A stretch of DNA of 64,000 bases from Nitratireductor sp. GISD-1A_MAKvit (GTDB lineage Bacteria > Pseudomonadota > Alphaproteobacteria > Rhizobiales > Rhizobiaceae), in the NCBI RefSeq assembly GCF_040819555.1, contig NZ_CP161920.1:2231001-2295000 (forward strand). The letters are read 5' to 3'. Shown here one piece after another: positions 1-9,335 of this stretch. Position numbers and translations under genes: made by a program. A model generated the notes under the pieces. It saw only the letters and a list, made by a program, of their open reading frames with translations. It searched no databases and was not told the origin of the DNA. Positions within the stretch are counted from its first letter, which is position 1. Each line of letters starts with the position of its first letter.

Positions 1-2
1 CC

Positions 3-434
3 AACAGGGATGAAGCGCGCATCTCCACATGGCTTGCCAAGGAGCAGACCCCGGACGGAGACCGCATGCGTGTGGTCAAGCATGGCGAGCCGGATTCAGA
101 CCATGCTGTCTCGAACTATCGTGTGGTGGAGCGTGCTGGTTCTGCGCTCTCCTGGCTGGAAATGGAGCCTTACACGGGCCGCACGCACCAGCTGCGGGTG
201 CACGCAGCGCATATCGGCTGCCCGATCATTGGCGACCCGAAATATTTCGAGGCGGATCAGAACTGGGAGTTTCCCGGCGGCATCCAGAAACGCCTGCACC
301 TGCATGCGCGCCGCATCGTCATTCCGAACCCTGGTGGTGGCAAGATCGATGTGACGGCGCCGCTGTCTCCCCACATGCGCCAGAGCTGGAACCTTCTGGG
401 GTTTGACGAAGGGGCTGCGGAGGAGGGGGCATGA
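3..434 (+). CDS. RluC/RluD-family pseudouridine synthase, 3' part only
   Basis: The reading frame is open from the left window edge, so the N-terminus and the catalytic Asp motif lie outside. The visible 143 residues carry the family C-terminal motif GRTHQLRVH followed by IIGDPKY, which is characteristic of RluA-superfamily enzymes that isomerise uridine to pseudouridine in 23S rRNA. The stop overlaps the next gene's start as ATGA, so the two are translationally coupled. Which rRNA site is modified cannot be told from this fragment; rluC is the usual annotation in this order. Confidence 0.85.
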   Translation, partial: NRDEARISTWLAKEQTPDGDRMRVVKHGEPDSDHAVSNYRVVERAGSALSWLEMEPYTGRTHQLRVHAAHIGCPIIGDPKYFEADQNWEFPGGIQKRLHLHARRIVIPNPGGGKIDVTAPLSPHMRQSWNLLGFDEGAAEEGA

Positions 435-1357
435 CGGCGCTCTCTGCCGGTGCCAATTCGGGCCGGCGTGATGCAATCGACGCGTTCGCGACCGTCATCA
501 TGATCGGACTGACACTGACGTGGGGTGTCAATCAGGTTGCCATCAAGCTGGCCAATATCGGTTTCAATCCGATGCTGTCCATGTTCTTGCGTTCGGCTGT
601 GGCTACTCTGCTGGTTTTCCTCTGGTGCCAGTATCGCGGCATTCGCCTGTTCGAGCGTGACGCCACGCTTTGGCCGGGCATTCTGGCGGGGCTTCTGTTC
701 GGGATTGAATTCATTCTCGTGTTTTTCGGGCTGGACTACACATCCGCCGCTCGGGGAGCGCTGATGCTGAACACCATGCCTTTCTGGGTTCTTCTCGGTG
801 GCCACTTTTTCCTTGGCGAAAGGATGTCGGTCCTGAAATTCGGCGGGCTCCTTCTGGCATTCGCAGGCGTTGTGCTCGTTTTCTCGGACAGCCTCAGCCT
901 GCCCGGGCCGGACGCGCTTTTCGGCGACGTTCTGTGTCTTGTCGCAGGTATTGCCTGGGCGGCAACGATTGTCGTCATCAAGCAGTCCCGGCTCTCGGAT
1001 GTGGGAGCGGAGAAGACGCTGCTCTATCAGCTTTCCGTCTCTGCTTTGCTCACTGTGCCCTTCCTTCCGTTCGGCGGGCCGCTGCTGCGTGAGGTGAGCG
1101 CTCTGGCAACAGGTGCACTGGTGTTTCAGGCCGTGTTCGTTGTCTCCTTCACCTATCTGGTCTGGTTCTGGCTGATGCGGCGTTACCCGGCATCGGGGCT
1201 TTCCAGTTTTGCATTCCTGACACCGGTCTTTGGGGTGCTGTCTGGTGGCCTTCTTCTGGGCGAACCCCTGACCATCAAAATCCTTCTGGCTCTTTGTCTG
1301 ATCACGCTTGGGCTGACCGTGGTCAATCGGCCACGGCGTCGTGTCGTTCCCGGCTAG
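431..1357 (+). CDS. EamA/DMT-family permease (10-TM metabolite exporter)
   Basis: A 308-residue hydrophobic protein with about ten membrane segments in two repeated EamA halves. The first repeat begins near MIGLTLTWGVNQVAIK and the second near ALFGDVLCLVAGIAWAATIV. DMT transporters of this group export amino acids, nucleobases or related small metabolites across the inner membrane; the substrate cannot be read from sequence. The ATG overlaps the pseudouridine synthase stop by 4 bp, and a separate gene for an ATP synthase chaperone follows 32 bp downstream. Confidence 0.88.
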   Translation: MTALSAGANSGRRDAIDAFATVIMIGLTLTWGVNQVAIKLANIGFNPMLSMFLRSAVATLLVFLWCQYRGIRLFERDATLWPGILAGLLFGIEFILVFFGLDYTSAARGALMLNTMPFWVLLGGHFFLGERMSVLKFGGLLLAFAGVVLVFSDSLSLPGPDALFGDVLCLVAGIAWAATIVVIKQSRLSDVGAEKTLLYQLSVSALLTVPFLPFGGPLLREVSALATGALVFQAVFVVSFTYLVWFWLMRRYPASGLSSFAFLTPVFGVLSGGLLLGEPLTIKILLALCLITLGLTVVNRPRRRVVPG

Positions 1358-1389
1358 CGAAATGACAAACACAACATATATGAAGACCC

Positions 1390-2181
1390 ATGCGTGACCT
1401 TCTGAACGATCTTGAAAGCGGAAAGACCCCTGCCGAGCTCGACCCGATCCGCCGAGCGCAGAGCACCATTCGCAAACCATTGCCCAAACGCTTCTACAAG
1501 GACGTTTCGGTAAGCGCTGGAGAGGAGGGGGGCTTTGCCGTTCAACTCGACGGCAAAACCGTACGAACGCCAGGCGGGAATGCCGTGCTTCTGCCTAACG
1601 AGGCAACGGCGCACCTGGTGGCGGAAGAATATGGGGCGCAGGGGGAGCATATCGATCCTGCCACCATGCCGGTCACACGCCTCGTCAATACGGCGGTGGA
1701 CGGTGTGGCCGTTCACTCGCAGGCGGTTCTGGAGGACGTTTTGCGCTATGCCACGGGCGATCTGGTCTGCTACCGCGCAGAAACGCCGGAGCGGCTGGTT
1801 GCCTTGCAGGCTCAGGCCTGGGATCCGGTTCTGGACTGGGCGCAGTCGCACATGGGTGCGCATTTCGTCTTGGCCGAAGGTGTGATCCATGTGGAGCAGC
1901 CCCGAGAGACGATTGCTGCCGTCAGCGCCTATCTGCGTCAGAAAAGCGAGCCATTCCGGCTTGCGGCTCTGCATGTGATGACTTCGTTGATGGGGTCGGC
2001 GCTGCTCGCGCTTGCCGTTGATGCCGGGGCCCTCGAACCGGAGGCTGCGTGGGCAGCTGCGCATGTGGACGAGGACTGGAATATTTCGATGTGGGGGGAG
2101 GATGGCGAGGCCGCGCAGCGCCGCGCTTTTCGCCAGCGCGACATGATGGCTGCCGCAAAGCTTCTGGCCGCGCTCGATTGA
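1390..2181 (+). CDS. ATP12-family F1-ATPase assembly chaperone
   Basis: A 263-residue protein matching the ATP12 family. Diagnostic stretches are KRFYKDVSV near the N-terminus, LDGKTVRTPGG, MPVTRLVNTAVD and the DLVCYRAETP segment. In mitochondria ATP12 binds the F1 alpha subunit before assembly; the alphaproteobacterial homologue is assumed to do the same in the cytoplasm. No atp genes are adjacent. The ATG at 1390 is preceded by AT-rich DNA rather than a strong Shine-Dalgarno site. Confidence 0.9.
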   Translation: MRDLLNDLESGKTPAELDPIRRAQSTIRKPLPKRFYKDVSVSAGEEGGFAVQLDGKTVRTPGGNAVLLPNEATAHLVAEEYGAQGEHIDPATMPVTRLVNTAVDGVAVHSQAVLEDVLRYATGDLVCYRAETPERLVALQAQAWDPVLDWAQSHMGAHFVLAEGVIHVEQPRETIAAVSAYLRQKSEPFRLAALHVMTSLMGSALLALAVDAGALEPEAAWAAAHVDEDWNISMWGEDGEAAQRRAFRQRDMMAAAKLLAALD

Positions 2182-2206
2182 TGGGTTTGAGCGGCCCTGC
2201 CGCCCG

Positions 2207-2244
2207 GTTGCCAAGGTGCTCAGTTGCCAAGGTGCTCAGTTGCC
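2207..2244. repeat. 16-bp tandem duplication between convergent genes
   Basis: The unit GTTGCCAAGGTGCTCA occurs at 2207-2222 and again exactly at 2223-2238, followed by a partial third copy GTTGCC (2239-2244). The second copy covers the stop codon of the minus-strand YggT-like gene (stop at 2236-2238). Two perfect copies in tandem indicate a recent slippage duplication. Confidence 0.9.
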
Positions 2245-2595
2245 TGAGAACATCTGGTAGAGAACGGCTGAAATCTCGCTTTCAAGCGGGAACGAAAGCA
2301 TGCCCATGACCGAGTATCCGAGCAGCCAGGGCATGAGATAGAACCGGATCATGAAGAAGAACCACGCCACATAGATCGGCACCAGTGGTTCGAGCAGAAA
2401 CCCCGGCGTCACCGGCCGGAACAGTTTGAGGATCGGGTTCGTCACGCGCACGAAGAAGCGCATGAAGAAAAAACTGGAATCTTCCGGCAGGAAGACGTTC
2501 ATGGCCGCGCGTCCGATCAGCGTCCACATGATGACGCCAAGAACGTAGTCGAGCGCCAGCACCCAGATTGGGAAGGCGGCCAGTGTTTCCTGCAT
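2236..2595 (-). CDS. YggT-like small integral membrane protein
   Basis: A 119-residue protein with three likely membrane segments: WVLALDYVLGVIMWTLIG, a central segment around LVPIYVAWFFFMIRFYL, and a C-terminal hydrophobic stretch. The segment FFVRVTNPILKLFRPVTPG resembles the conserved YggT core, which also has an N-P-(I/L)-x-x-x-RP pattern. The ATG has a good ribosome site (GGGGAGA). The last codons lie in a tandem repeat that also reaches past the stop. Function unknown; YggT proteins are linked only loosely to osmotic stress and cell division. Confidence 0.7.
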   Translation of the reverse strand: MQETLAAFPIWVLALDYVLGVIMWTLIGRAAMNVFLPEDSSFFFMRFFVRVTNPILKLFRPVTPGFLLEPLVPIYVAWFFFMIRFYLMPWLLGYSVMGMLSFPLESEISAVLYQMFSGN

Positions 2596-2619
2596 GCAAA
2601 GTCTCCCCGGACGTGAAGA

Positions 2620-2640
2620 GGGGCGGTTCTTTTCCGCCCC
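2620..2640 (-). terminator. GC hairpin between symporter and YggT-like genes
   Basis: A perfect 7-bp stem (GGGGCGG at 2620-2626, CCGCCCC at 2634-2640) with a 7-nt loop. It lies in the 3' trailer of the leftward symporter transcript and just upstream of the YggT-like start. There is no U-run, so it may be a processing or attenuation hairpin rather than a full terminator. Confidence 0.4.
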
Positions 2641-2718
2641 GCTTGTGAGACCCTAAACCGCTTCGCCATTTCATGGAAACAGCGAAGCGATCCAATGACA
2701 TCTTCCACGCGGTTGTTC

Positions 2719-2743
2719 GTGTGAAACGATGAGCGTTTCACAC
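2719..2743 (-). terminator. Perfect 10-bp inverted repeat just after the symporter stop
   Basis: GTGTGAAACG (2719-2728) and CGTTTCACAC (2734-2743) form a perfect 10-bp stem with a 5-nt loop, 18 bp beyond the symporter stop codon. A second 8-bp inverted repeat (CGCTTCGC at 2659-2666, GCGAAGCG at 2682-2689) lies further along. Stems in this position usually end or protect the upstream mRNA; no T-run follows. Confidence 0.5.
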
Positions 2744-2761
2744 AGGCCGCGCTGGCGCAGC

Positions 2762-4573
2762 TCAGTGCTTGTCGGCAAGAATCGCCGGACCTGTGGGCAC
2801 GCGGGTCTCTTCAACCATGCGCTGGATTTCCTCATCGGGCGCCGGTGTCAGCAGAGTGACGACGACCATCGAAATCAGGCTGACAGCCATGCCGACAATT
2901 CCGAAACGCAGATGGTCAAGACCGAACCACGGCGTTCCGCCAGTGTAGACATAGTAGAGGTAAAGGACGCCTGAAATGAAACCTGCCGCCATGCCGGCAA
3001 CTGCACCCGGTCGGTTGGCCCGTTTCCACCACACGCCAAGAACGAGCGGGAAGAACAGGCCGGAACAGGCGAAACAGAACGCCCATGCCACCGCGCCCAG
3101 AATGCCGGTAAGCTGCAGCGAGGCGATCAGGGCACCCAGAGCACCAATGCCGAACAGCAACACGCGCGCAACGATCAACCGAACCGCCGTGTCGGCTTTC
3201 GGATCGATCATCTTGTAGTAGAGATCGTGGCTCAGCGCATTGGCGATCGCCAGAAGCAGGCCGTCCGCGGTGGACATGGCTGCTGCCATGCCGCCGGCAG
3301 CGACAAGGCCCGAGATCACATAGGGCAGTCCCGCGATTTCAGGCGTGGCGAGGACGACGATGTCCGGTCGCATGAAGAACTCGTTCAGCTGCAGGATTCC
3401 GTCGCCATTCTGGTCTGAAATGGCCAGGAAGCCTACACTTGCCCAGTTCTGGATCCAGGCGAGCGACGCCACTTCCTCGAACGGTTTGCCAATGATGGCC
3501 GTTGGCAGGTTGGGGTCGAGCAGTTGCAGTTTGGTGAGTGTCGCCAGTGCCGGAGCGGTGAAGTACAGCAGGAAGATGAACAACAGCGACCAAGCGACAG
3601 ATTTGCGTGCCGAACGAACGGTCGGCGTCGTGAAGTAGCGCATTAGGATGTGGGGCAGGGAAGCCGTGCCGCACATCATGCATAACGCCAGCGTGATGAA
3701 TTTCCACTCCGCGTAATCGCCCACGGGGCCCGTATGGGGCGTGGTGAGCACGGAAAGGCCGGCGATGGCCTCGGCTGGCGGATTGAGTCCGTACTGGGCT
3801 TCAAGCTGCGCCATGGTGGAAGCTGCTTCACCATAGGTGAAGTGCGGGATGATGCCAAAACCCTGCACATTCGACATCCAGATCACCGGGACCAGATAGG
3901 CAACGATGAGAACGATGTACTGGGCCACCTGCGTCCAGGTCACCGCGCGCATTCCTCCCAGCATGGAGCACAGAAGAATGCCCAGAAGACCCAGCCAGAC
4001 ACCCCACGAAAAAGGAATGTGCAGCGCACGTGCGGCAATCGTGCCGGTCGCGTTGATCTGTGCCGTCACATAGGTGAACGAAGCAACAACCAGAACGATA
4101 ACAGCGCACAGACGCGCCAGATTGCCTCCATATCGCGTGCCAATGAAATCGGGCACCGTGTAACAGCCGAATTTGCGCAGATAGGGCGCCATCAGCGAGT
4201 TGACGAGAAGGTAACCGCCCGTCCAGCCAACGATGAAGGCCATATAGCCATAACCGCCAAAATAGACCCCGCCGGCGAGCGCAACAAAAGAAGCGCCCGA
4301 CATCCAGTCGGCCGCTGTCGCCATACCGTTGTAGACGGCGGGGACCTGCCGTCCCGCCACATAATAGGCGTCCACCTCCATGGTGCGCGATAACCAGCCG
4401 ATCAAGGCGTAGATCGCGATGGTGAAGGCGACGAAGAGAATTCCGATCGTATCGGCACCGACGCCAAGTTGTTCCAGAATTGCCATCAAGAGAATGAAGG
4501 CAACGAAACCGCCGGTGTAGATGGCGTAGACCCGACCGATATTGTCGATGAACCGTCCCTGAATCAAAGCCAT
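2762..4573 (-). CDS. Sodium:solute symporter, VC_2705/acetate-permease-like subfamily
   Basis: A 603-residue, about 13-TM member of the SSS family, longer than typical sugar symporters and of the kind annotated as cation acetate symporter or VC_2705 family. The core motifs ATAADWMSGASFVALAGG and GLVAAGGMAAAMSTADGLL are present. Residues 387-398 (DQNGDGILQLNE) form a perfect EF-hand-like calcium loop between membrane segments. It is translated right after the DUF4212 protein (12 bp gap), its usual small partner subunit. The likely substrate is a short-chain carboxylate such as acetate; this is an inference. Confidence 0.88.
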   Translation of the reverse strand: MALIQGRFIDNIGRVYAIYTGGFVAFILLMAILEQLGVGADTIGILFVAFTIAIYALIGWLSRTMEVDAYYVAGRQVPAVYNGMATAADWMSGASFVALAGGVYFGGYGYMAFIVGWTGGYLLVNSLMAPYLRKFGCYTVPDFIGTRYGGNLARLCAVIVLVVASFTYVTAQINATGTIAARALHIPFSWGVWLGLLGILLCSMLGGMRAVTWTQVAQYIVLIVAYLVPVIWMSNVQGFGIIPHFTYGEAASTMAQLEAQYGLNPPAEAIAGLSVLTTPHTGPVGDYAEWKFITLALCMMCGTASLPHILMRYFTTPTVRSARKSVAWSLLFIFLLYFTAPALATLTKLQLLDPNLPTAIIGKPFEEVASLAWIQNWASVGFLAISDQNGDGILQLNEFFMRPDIVVLATPEIAGLPYVISGLVAAGGMAAAMSTADGLLLAIANALSHDLYYKMIDPKADTAVRLIVARVLLFGIGALGALIASLQLTGILGAVAWAFCFACSGLFFPLVLGVWWKRANRPGAVAGMAAGFISGVLYLYYVYTGGTPWFGLDHLRFGIVGMAVSLISMVVVTLLTPAPDEEIQRMVEETRVPTGPAILADKH

Positions 4574-4585
4574 GCCGGTTCCTCC

Positions 4586-4852
4586 CTAGTCTTCGCCGAA
4601 GCCGAATTCGTCATCGATCGCATCCTGGCGCCAGTTCTGCGCCCAGATGATGATGACGAAGGCCAATAACGAACCCTGGGCTATCATGTAATAGCCAAAC
4701 GGAAAGCCCAGAAAGGTGAATTGATTGAGTGTCGTAACCATGGCGGGAACGACAAGTGCAAAGAACGCCCAGAGGGCCAGAACCACGATGGTCAGGTTCC
4801 TTGTCTTGGCCCAGTAACGATCCCGCACATCATCTGCGTTGTTAGCGGACAT
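4586..4852 (-). CDS. DUF4212 sodium/substrate symporter small subunit
   Basis: An 88-residue protein with two membrane segments (LTIVVLALWAFFALVVPAMV and GYYMIAQGSLLAFVIIIWA) and a polar acidic tail. This is the DUF4212 architecture, always found directly upstream of VC_2705-type symporters as it is here. It is first in a leftward two-gene operon and is preceded by a GGAGGA ribosome site. The 157-bp gap to the divergent gene at 5010 should hold promoters for both. Confidence 0.88.
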   Translation of the reverse strand: MSANNADDVRDRYWAKTRNLTIVVLALWAFFALVVPAMVTTLNQFTFLGFPFGYYMIAQGSLLAFVIIIWAQNWRQDAIDDEFGFGED

Positions 4853-5009
4853 TTTTGTCCTCCTCCCTAAAAACGTCAGCGACGAAAGTCGTTAACTAGC
4901 GCCATTGCAGTTCTTGGGATTAGGAATCACAATGGCATCTCTCAAGCATTGGTCATCTTTAAATCAATGAAAATCGAGACATTGGTCGTATGACGAAAGG
5001 ACTTGTCTG

Positions 5010-5672
5010 ATGGGCGCTGCCTGGTCGAGGGGGATGTCTCTGGTGCGCGAAGCGGCTGCCCGCTTCCGCCTGCGCCTGGAGAAGGGGAGGATCGAGGATA
5101 TCCCGGCGCTCTGCGACTTCGTTGCCACCCGATCCTCCTTCGTCGCCCAGAAGAAGCTCTACGGCTATCTGAAGGCCCGCATGGGCACGCGATACCCGTC
5201 CATGTTCGAAGATGATGTCTTCGTAGAGTCCATCAACATCGCGAAGCTGCATGTTTTCGCCGCCTGTCTTTCAGACCTGACCGTTTATGCGGTGGCCAGG
5301 GTGGCCCCGTGCGAGGGAATGGATCGTGATGAGATCACGGCGCTGGCACACCACTGTTTTGAAGCAGGTCTGGCCCACAATGGCGAAAACCTTCCCGATG
5401 AGGAAACGGTCTGGAAGTGGCGGGACAGGTTCGCCTCCCGCATCCGCGATCTGCACTGGCAAAATGCTGGGGCCGGGTTCGATTGTTTCGTGGAAAGCCC
5501 GCAGGCCCTCTACAAATGGGCGCCGATCGCCGACGAGTTGAAAAAATACGACCGGGAAATCATTGAAAACTCGATCCGGTTCGCTTTTGGCGAAGTCACC
5601 CGTTCCTTCCGGCAGCGCGCGGATCCGGCAGCGCTCGCGAGGCACTGGTGCGAGCGCGGGGCGTCCGCCTGA
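5010..5672 (+). CDS. Conserved hypothetical protein (220 aa, soluble)
   Basis: I do not recognise a named family. The protein is soluble, rich in Arg, Ala and Glu, largely helical by composition, and has no signal peptide or membrane segment. AGGA lies 8 bases before the ATG at 5010; an alternative ATG is at 5034. It is a single gene, divergent from the symporter operon and convergent with glnA, with which it shares a bidirectional hairpin. Its codon use looks like its neighbours, which suggests a native gene. Confidence 0.7.
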   Translation: MGAAWSRGMSLVREAAARFRLRLEKGRIEDIPALCDFVATRSSFVAQKKLYGYLKARMGTRYPSMFEDDVFVESINIAKLHVFAACLSDLTVYAVARVAPCEGMDRDEITALAHHCFEAGLAHNGENLPDEETVWKWRDRFASRIRDLHWQNAGAGFDCFVESPQALYKWAPIADELKKYDREIIENSIRFAFGEVTRSFRQRADPAALARHWCERGASA

Positions 5673-5703
5673 AAAGAAAAAGGCCCCATCCGAAGACGGG
5701 GCC
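5672..5703 (-). terminator. Rho-independent terminator of glnBA
   Basis: Read on the minus strand, GGCCCCGTC / loop TTCG / GATGGGGCC (5682-5703; one A-C mismatch inside the stem) is followed by TTTTTCTTTTC. It lies about 22 bp after the glnA stop. The stem is symmetrical, so it may also end the convergent gene at 5010-5672, whose stop it almost touches. Confidence 0.9.
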
Positions 5704-5725
5704 CTGATCGATCGGCAATCTGCGG

Positions 5726-7135
5726 TCAGACCGAGTAGTACATCTCGAACTCGACCGGATGCGGCGTCATTTCATAGCGCAGCACTTCTGCCATCTTCAA
5801 CTCGATATAGGCGTCGATCTGGTCGTCGTCGAACACGCCGCCAACCTTGAGGAAACCACGATCCTTGTCGAGGCTCATGAGAGCTTCGCGCAGCGAGCCG
5901 CAAACGGTGGGAACCTTTTTCAGCTCTTTCGCCGGCAGGTCGTAGAGATCCTTGTCCATGGCTTCGCCGGGGTGGATCTTGTTCTTGATGCCGTCGAGAC
6001 CGGCCATCAGGAGCGCGGCGAAAGCAAGATACGGGTTCGCGCCCGGATCGGGGAAGCGGACCTCGACACGCTTGGCCTTCGGTGAGGAGCCGAAGGGGAT
6101 GCGGCAGGAGGCCGAGCGGTTGCGGGCCGAGTAGGCGAGAAGGACAGGCGCTTCGAAGCCGGGCACCAGACGCTTGTAGGAATTGGTGATCGGGTTGGTG
6201 AAGGCATTGATCGCCTTGGCATGCTTGATCACGCCGCCGATATAGTAAAGGCAGTTTTCAGACAGGCCCGCATATTCGTTGCCGGCGAAGGTCGGCTTTC
6301 CGTCTTTCCAGATCGACTGGTGAACATGCATGCCCGACCCGTTGTCGCCATAGACGGGCTTGGGCATGAAGGTCGCGGTTTTGCCATAGGCATTGGCAAC
6401 CTGATGAACGCCATACTTGAATTTCTGAACGCTGTCCGCGCTCTTCAGAAGCGTTTCGAACTTGATGCCCAGCTCGTGCTGCGCGGCACCAACTTCATGG
6501 TGGTGCTTTTCGACGATGACACCCATCTCGGAGAGAACGGTGAGCATTTCGGAGCGCATGTCCTGCGCCGAGTCGATCGGCGGGACCGGGAAGTAGCCGC
6601 CCTTCATGCGCGGGCGATGGCCCAGATTGCCGGTTTCGTATTCCGCATCGTCATTGGTCGGAAGCTCGCTGCAGTCAAGCTTGAACCCGGTGTTGTAGGG
6701 ATCGGCCTTGTACTTCACGTCGTCGAAGATGAAGAATTCCGGCTCGGGACCCACATAGACGGTGTCGCCGATGCCTTCGGACTTCAGATAGGCCTCTGCC
6801 TTCTTGGCCGTGCCGCGCGGATCGCGATTGTAGGCCTCGCCCGAGACCGGGTCGAGAATGTCGCAGACAACTGCCATCGTGGACTGGGCGAAAAACGGGT
6901 CCATGTGGGCGGTGTCTGGTTCCGGCATGAGAACCATGTCGGACTCGTTGATGGCTTTCCAGCCGGCGATGGACGATCCGTCGAACATGACGCCGTCGGC
7001 AAACATGTCCTCGTCCACGGCGGAGACATCCATCGTTACATGGTGAAGTTTGCCCTTGGGATCCGTGAAGCGCAGGTCGACGAACTTCACGTCGTTTTCC
7101 TTGATCTGCTTCATGAGGTCTTGTGCAGTGGTCAT
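5726..7135 (-). CDS. glnA: Glutamine synthetase type I (GSI-beta)
   Basis: A 469-residue enzyme that condenses glutamate, ammonia and ATP to glutamine in the cytoplasm. The GS signature [11 protein letters not shown] near residue 50, the ATP-binding segment [16 protein letters not shown] and the glutamate-binding region [13 protein letters not shown] are all present. The adenylylation tyrosine is seen in DLYDLPAKE (about residue 398), so activity should be switched off by GlnE. It lies 72 bp downstream of glnB in one transcript. Length and motifs are complete. Confidence 0.98.
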   Translation of the reverse strand: MTTAQDLMKQIKENDVKFVDLRFTDPKGKLHHVTMDVSAVDEDMFADGVMFDGSSIAGWKAINESDMVLMPEPDTAHMDPFFAQSTMAVVCDILDPVSGEAYNRDPRGTAKKAEAYLKSEGIGDTVYVGPEPEFFIFDDVKYKADPYNTGFKLDCSELPTNDDAEYETGNLGHRPRMKGGYFPVPPIDSAQDMRSEMLTVLSEMGVIVEKHHHEVGAAQHELGIKFETLLKSADSVQKFKYGVHQVANAYGKTATFMPKPVYGDNGSGMHVHQSIWKDGKPTFAGNEYAGLSENCLYYIGGVIKHAKAINAFTNPITNSYKRLVPGFEAPVLLAYSARNRSASCRIPFGSSPKAKRVEVRFPDPGANPYLAFAALLMAGLDGIKNKIHPGEAMDKDLYDLPAKELKKVPTVCGSLREALMSLDKDRGFLKVGGVFDDDQIDAYIELKMAEVLRYEMTPHPVEFEMYYSV

Positions 7136-7207
7136 ATTCGCCTTCCTATTTGCGATTGTCTTGCCTGTTGAACCCCGAAACGTTCGGGGAAAGAAATTGG
7201 TGGTCGA

Positions 7208-7549
<342 letters not shown>

Positions 7550-7648
7550 TCAGTGGCCTCCAAATGAATTCAGGAACGGGGTGCCCGCGCCCCCAAGTGG
7601 CTCCGGTTCAGTCCAAGCACGAAACATGCCAACTCTCGCAGAGTACCT

Positions 7649-7665
7649 TGCACGAAGCGTGCCAG
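7649..7665 (-). promoter_or_regulatory. Sigma-54 (RpoN) -24/-12 promoter of glnBA
   Basis: On the minus strand the sequence reads CTGGCACGCTTCGTGCAA, against the RpoN consensus TGGCACG-N4-TTGCA. GG and GC are at the right spacing and there is one mismatch in the -12 TTGC. Predicted start is near 7637, about 90 nt before the glnB ATG. RpoN/NtrC control of glnBA is well established in rhizobia. A TGCA-N5-TGCA palindrome further upstream (around 7763-7776) could be part of an NtrC enhancer, but that match is weak. Confidence 0.8.
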
Positions 7666-7829
7666 TTGCTGCATTCTGTGCCGCGGTTGCAGGAAGGCGC
7701 GACATTTCACAGGCGCAGCCATGCTAGGCGAGCTCTTCAGGATGACAAGAGGGAACCCCGGAGTGCAGCAACTGCATTCACATGGTTGCCTAAAAAATGT
7801 GCAGATCGCCGAAGAAAGCGGCATGTTGA

Positions 7830-9335
7830 ATGCGTATTGAACTTCTGACTCCGGAAGAAATGAGCGATCTGGATCGGCGTGCCATCGCGTCGGGTCCGCT
7901 CGATGGTTATGCCCTGATGCAGAATGCGGGCGCGGCGGTTGTCGCAGAGATCCTTGCCCACTTCCCGACCTCCCGCCCGATTGGCATTGTCTGCGGGCCG
8001 GGCAACAATGGTGGCGATGGATATGTGGTGGCGCGCCTTCTGGCCGAGCGCGGTCTGGAGGTTTCACTCTTTGCCGATGAGGCTCCACCGGAGGGCAGCG
8101 ATGCCGCCAGGGCGCGCAAGGCGTGCCCCTTGGTTCCCGTGCCCTTTTCCCGGTTCGATGCGGAAGCCCATGGGCTTGTGGTGGATGCGCTGTTTGGCGC
8201 GGGCCTGGCAAGGCCTGTCGAGGGGGCGGAGGCACGCTTGATCGAAGCTGTTCGGGCTGCGGCGCTGCCGGTGGTTGCGATTGACCTGCCTTCCGGTGTT
8301 TCCGGGGCCACCGGCAAGCCGCTCGGAGTGGCGTTCGAAGCCAGGCTGACCGTTACATTCGTCGCCAGAAAGCCCGGGCATCTCCTTTTGCCCGGGCGTC
8401 AGCTCTGTGGCCAGCTTGTGGTTGCCGATATCGGCATTCACGCCTCCGTGATCGACGAGGCGGGGATTTCGCTTTGGGAAAACGGGCCGGCGGTCTGGAA
8501 GAGGCTTTATCCCGGTGTACGCGTTGATGCGCATAAATATTCGCGCGGGCATGTGGCTGTCATATCCGGTGGTGCCGCCTCGACCGGAGCCGCCCGTCTG
8601 GCCGCCCGTGGGGCAGCGCGCGCGGGGGCGGGGGCAGTCACCGTGCTCTCTCCGGCCGGCGCGCTGCCGGTCAATGCCATGCACCTGACATCGATCATGT
8701 TGGCCAGGGGGGAGACGGCGGATGAACTGGTGGACTTCTGTCGCACGCGAAAGCCGGCGACCGCGGTCCTCGGTCCGGGCGCGGGGACGGGTGAGCGAAC
8801 ACGGGAGTTTGCCTGTCGCCTGCTCCTGAACGTGGAGGGGCTCAAGGGGCTCGTGCTGGATGCCGATGCGATCACGGCATTTGCAGGTGATCCCGAAACA
8901 CTCTTCTCGATGCTGAAAGCCTCCGCGGTCGAATCTGTCCTGACCCCGCATGAAGGTGAGTTTCTTCGCCTGTTTCCCGATCTTGGGGACGCTTTGGACA
9001 GATCCAAGGTCGAGCGCGCGCGGCAGGCGGCAGAACGGTCCGGCGCCACGGTTGTGTTGAAAGGGGCAGACACTGTGGTCGCTGCGTCTGACGGGCGGGC
9101 GGTGATCAATTCAAATGGCGTGAGCCATCTGGCCACGGCTGGCTCGGGCGATGTTCTGGCAGGGATCACTGCCAGTCTCATGGCGCAGGCAATGCCGGCC
9201 TTTGAAGCTGCCTGTGCGGCAGTCTGGCTTCATGCCGAGGCCGGGCGGTTGTTTGGCATGGGGCTGATTGCCGAAGACCTTCCCGAAGAGCTGCCGCAGG
9301 TTTTCAAGAACCTCTTTCCCGAACCGACCGGCTAA
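7830..9335 (+). CDS. nnr: Bifunctional NAD(P)H-hydrate epimerase / ADP-dependent dehydratase
   Basis: A 501-residue metabolite-repair enzyme that restores hydrated NAD(P)H. The N-terminal YjeF_N/NnrE epimerase domain (about 1-210) contains GPGNNGGDGYVVARLL. The C-terminal NnrD domain (about 220-500) has the ribokinase-like NSNGVSHLATAGSGDVLAG motif with the catalytic Asp. Residues LTPEEMSDLD at the very start fit the family, supporting the ATG at 7830. It stands alone, divergent from glnB, with the shared 283-bp intergenic region holding the glnB promoter. Confidence 0.95.
   Translation: MRIELLTPEEMSDLDRRAIASGPLDGYALMQNAGAAVVAEILAHFPTSRPIGIVCGPGNNGGDGYVVARLLAERGLEVSLFADEAPPEGSDAARARKACPLVPVPFSRFDAEAHGLVVDALFGAGLARPVEGAEARLIEAVRAAALPVVAIDLPSGVSGATGKPLGVAFEARLTVTFVARKPGHLLLPGRQLCGQLVVADIGIHASVIDEAGISLWENGPAVWKRLYPGVRVDAHKYSRGHVAVISGGAASTGAARLAARGAARAGAGAVTVLSPAGALPVNAMHLTSIMLARGETADELVDFCRTRKPATAVLGPGAGTGERTREFACRLLLNVEGLKGLVLDADAITAFAGDPETLFSMLKASAVESVLTPHEGEFLRLFPDLGDALDRSKVERARQAAERSGATVVLKGADTVVAASDGRAVINSNGVSHLATAGSGDVLAGITASLMAQAMPAFEAACAAVWLHAEAGRLFGMGLIAEDLPEELPQVFKNLFPEPTG

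Noticed and set aside
257..1480. Long minus-strand ORF of 407 aa over the EamA and ATP12 genes
   Set aside because: Rich in Gln, His and Arg with no recognisable domain; it is the shadow of genuine plus-strand genes in GC-rich DNA.
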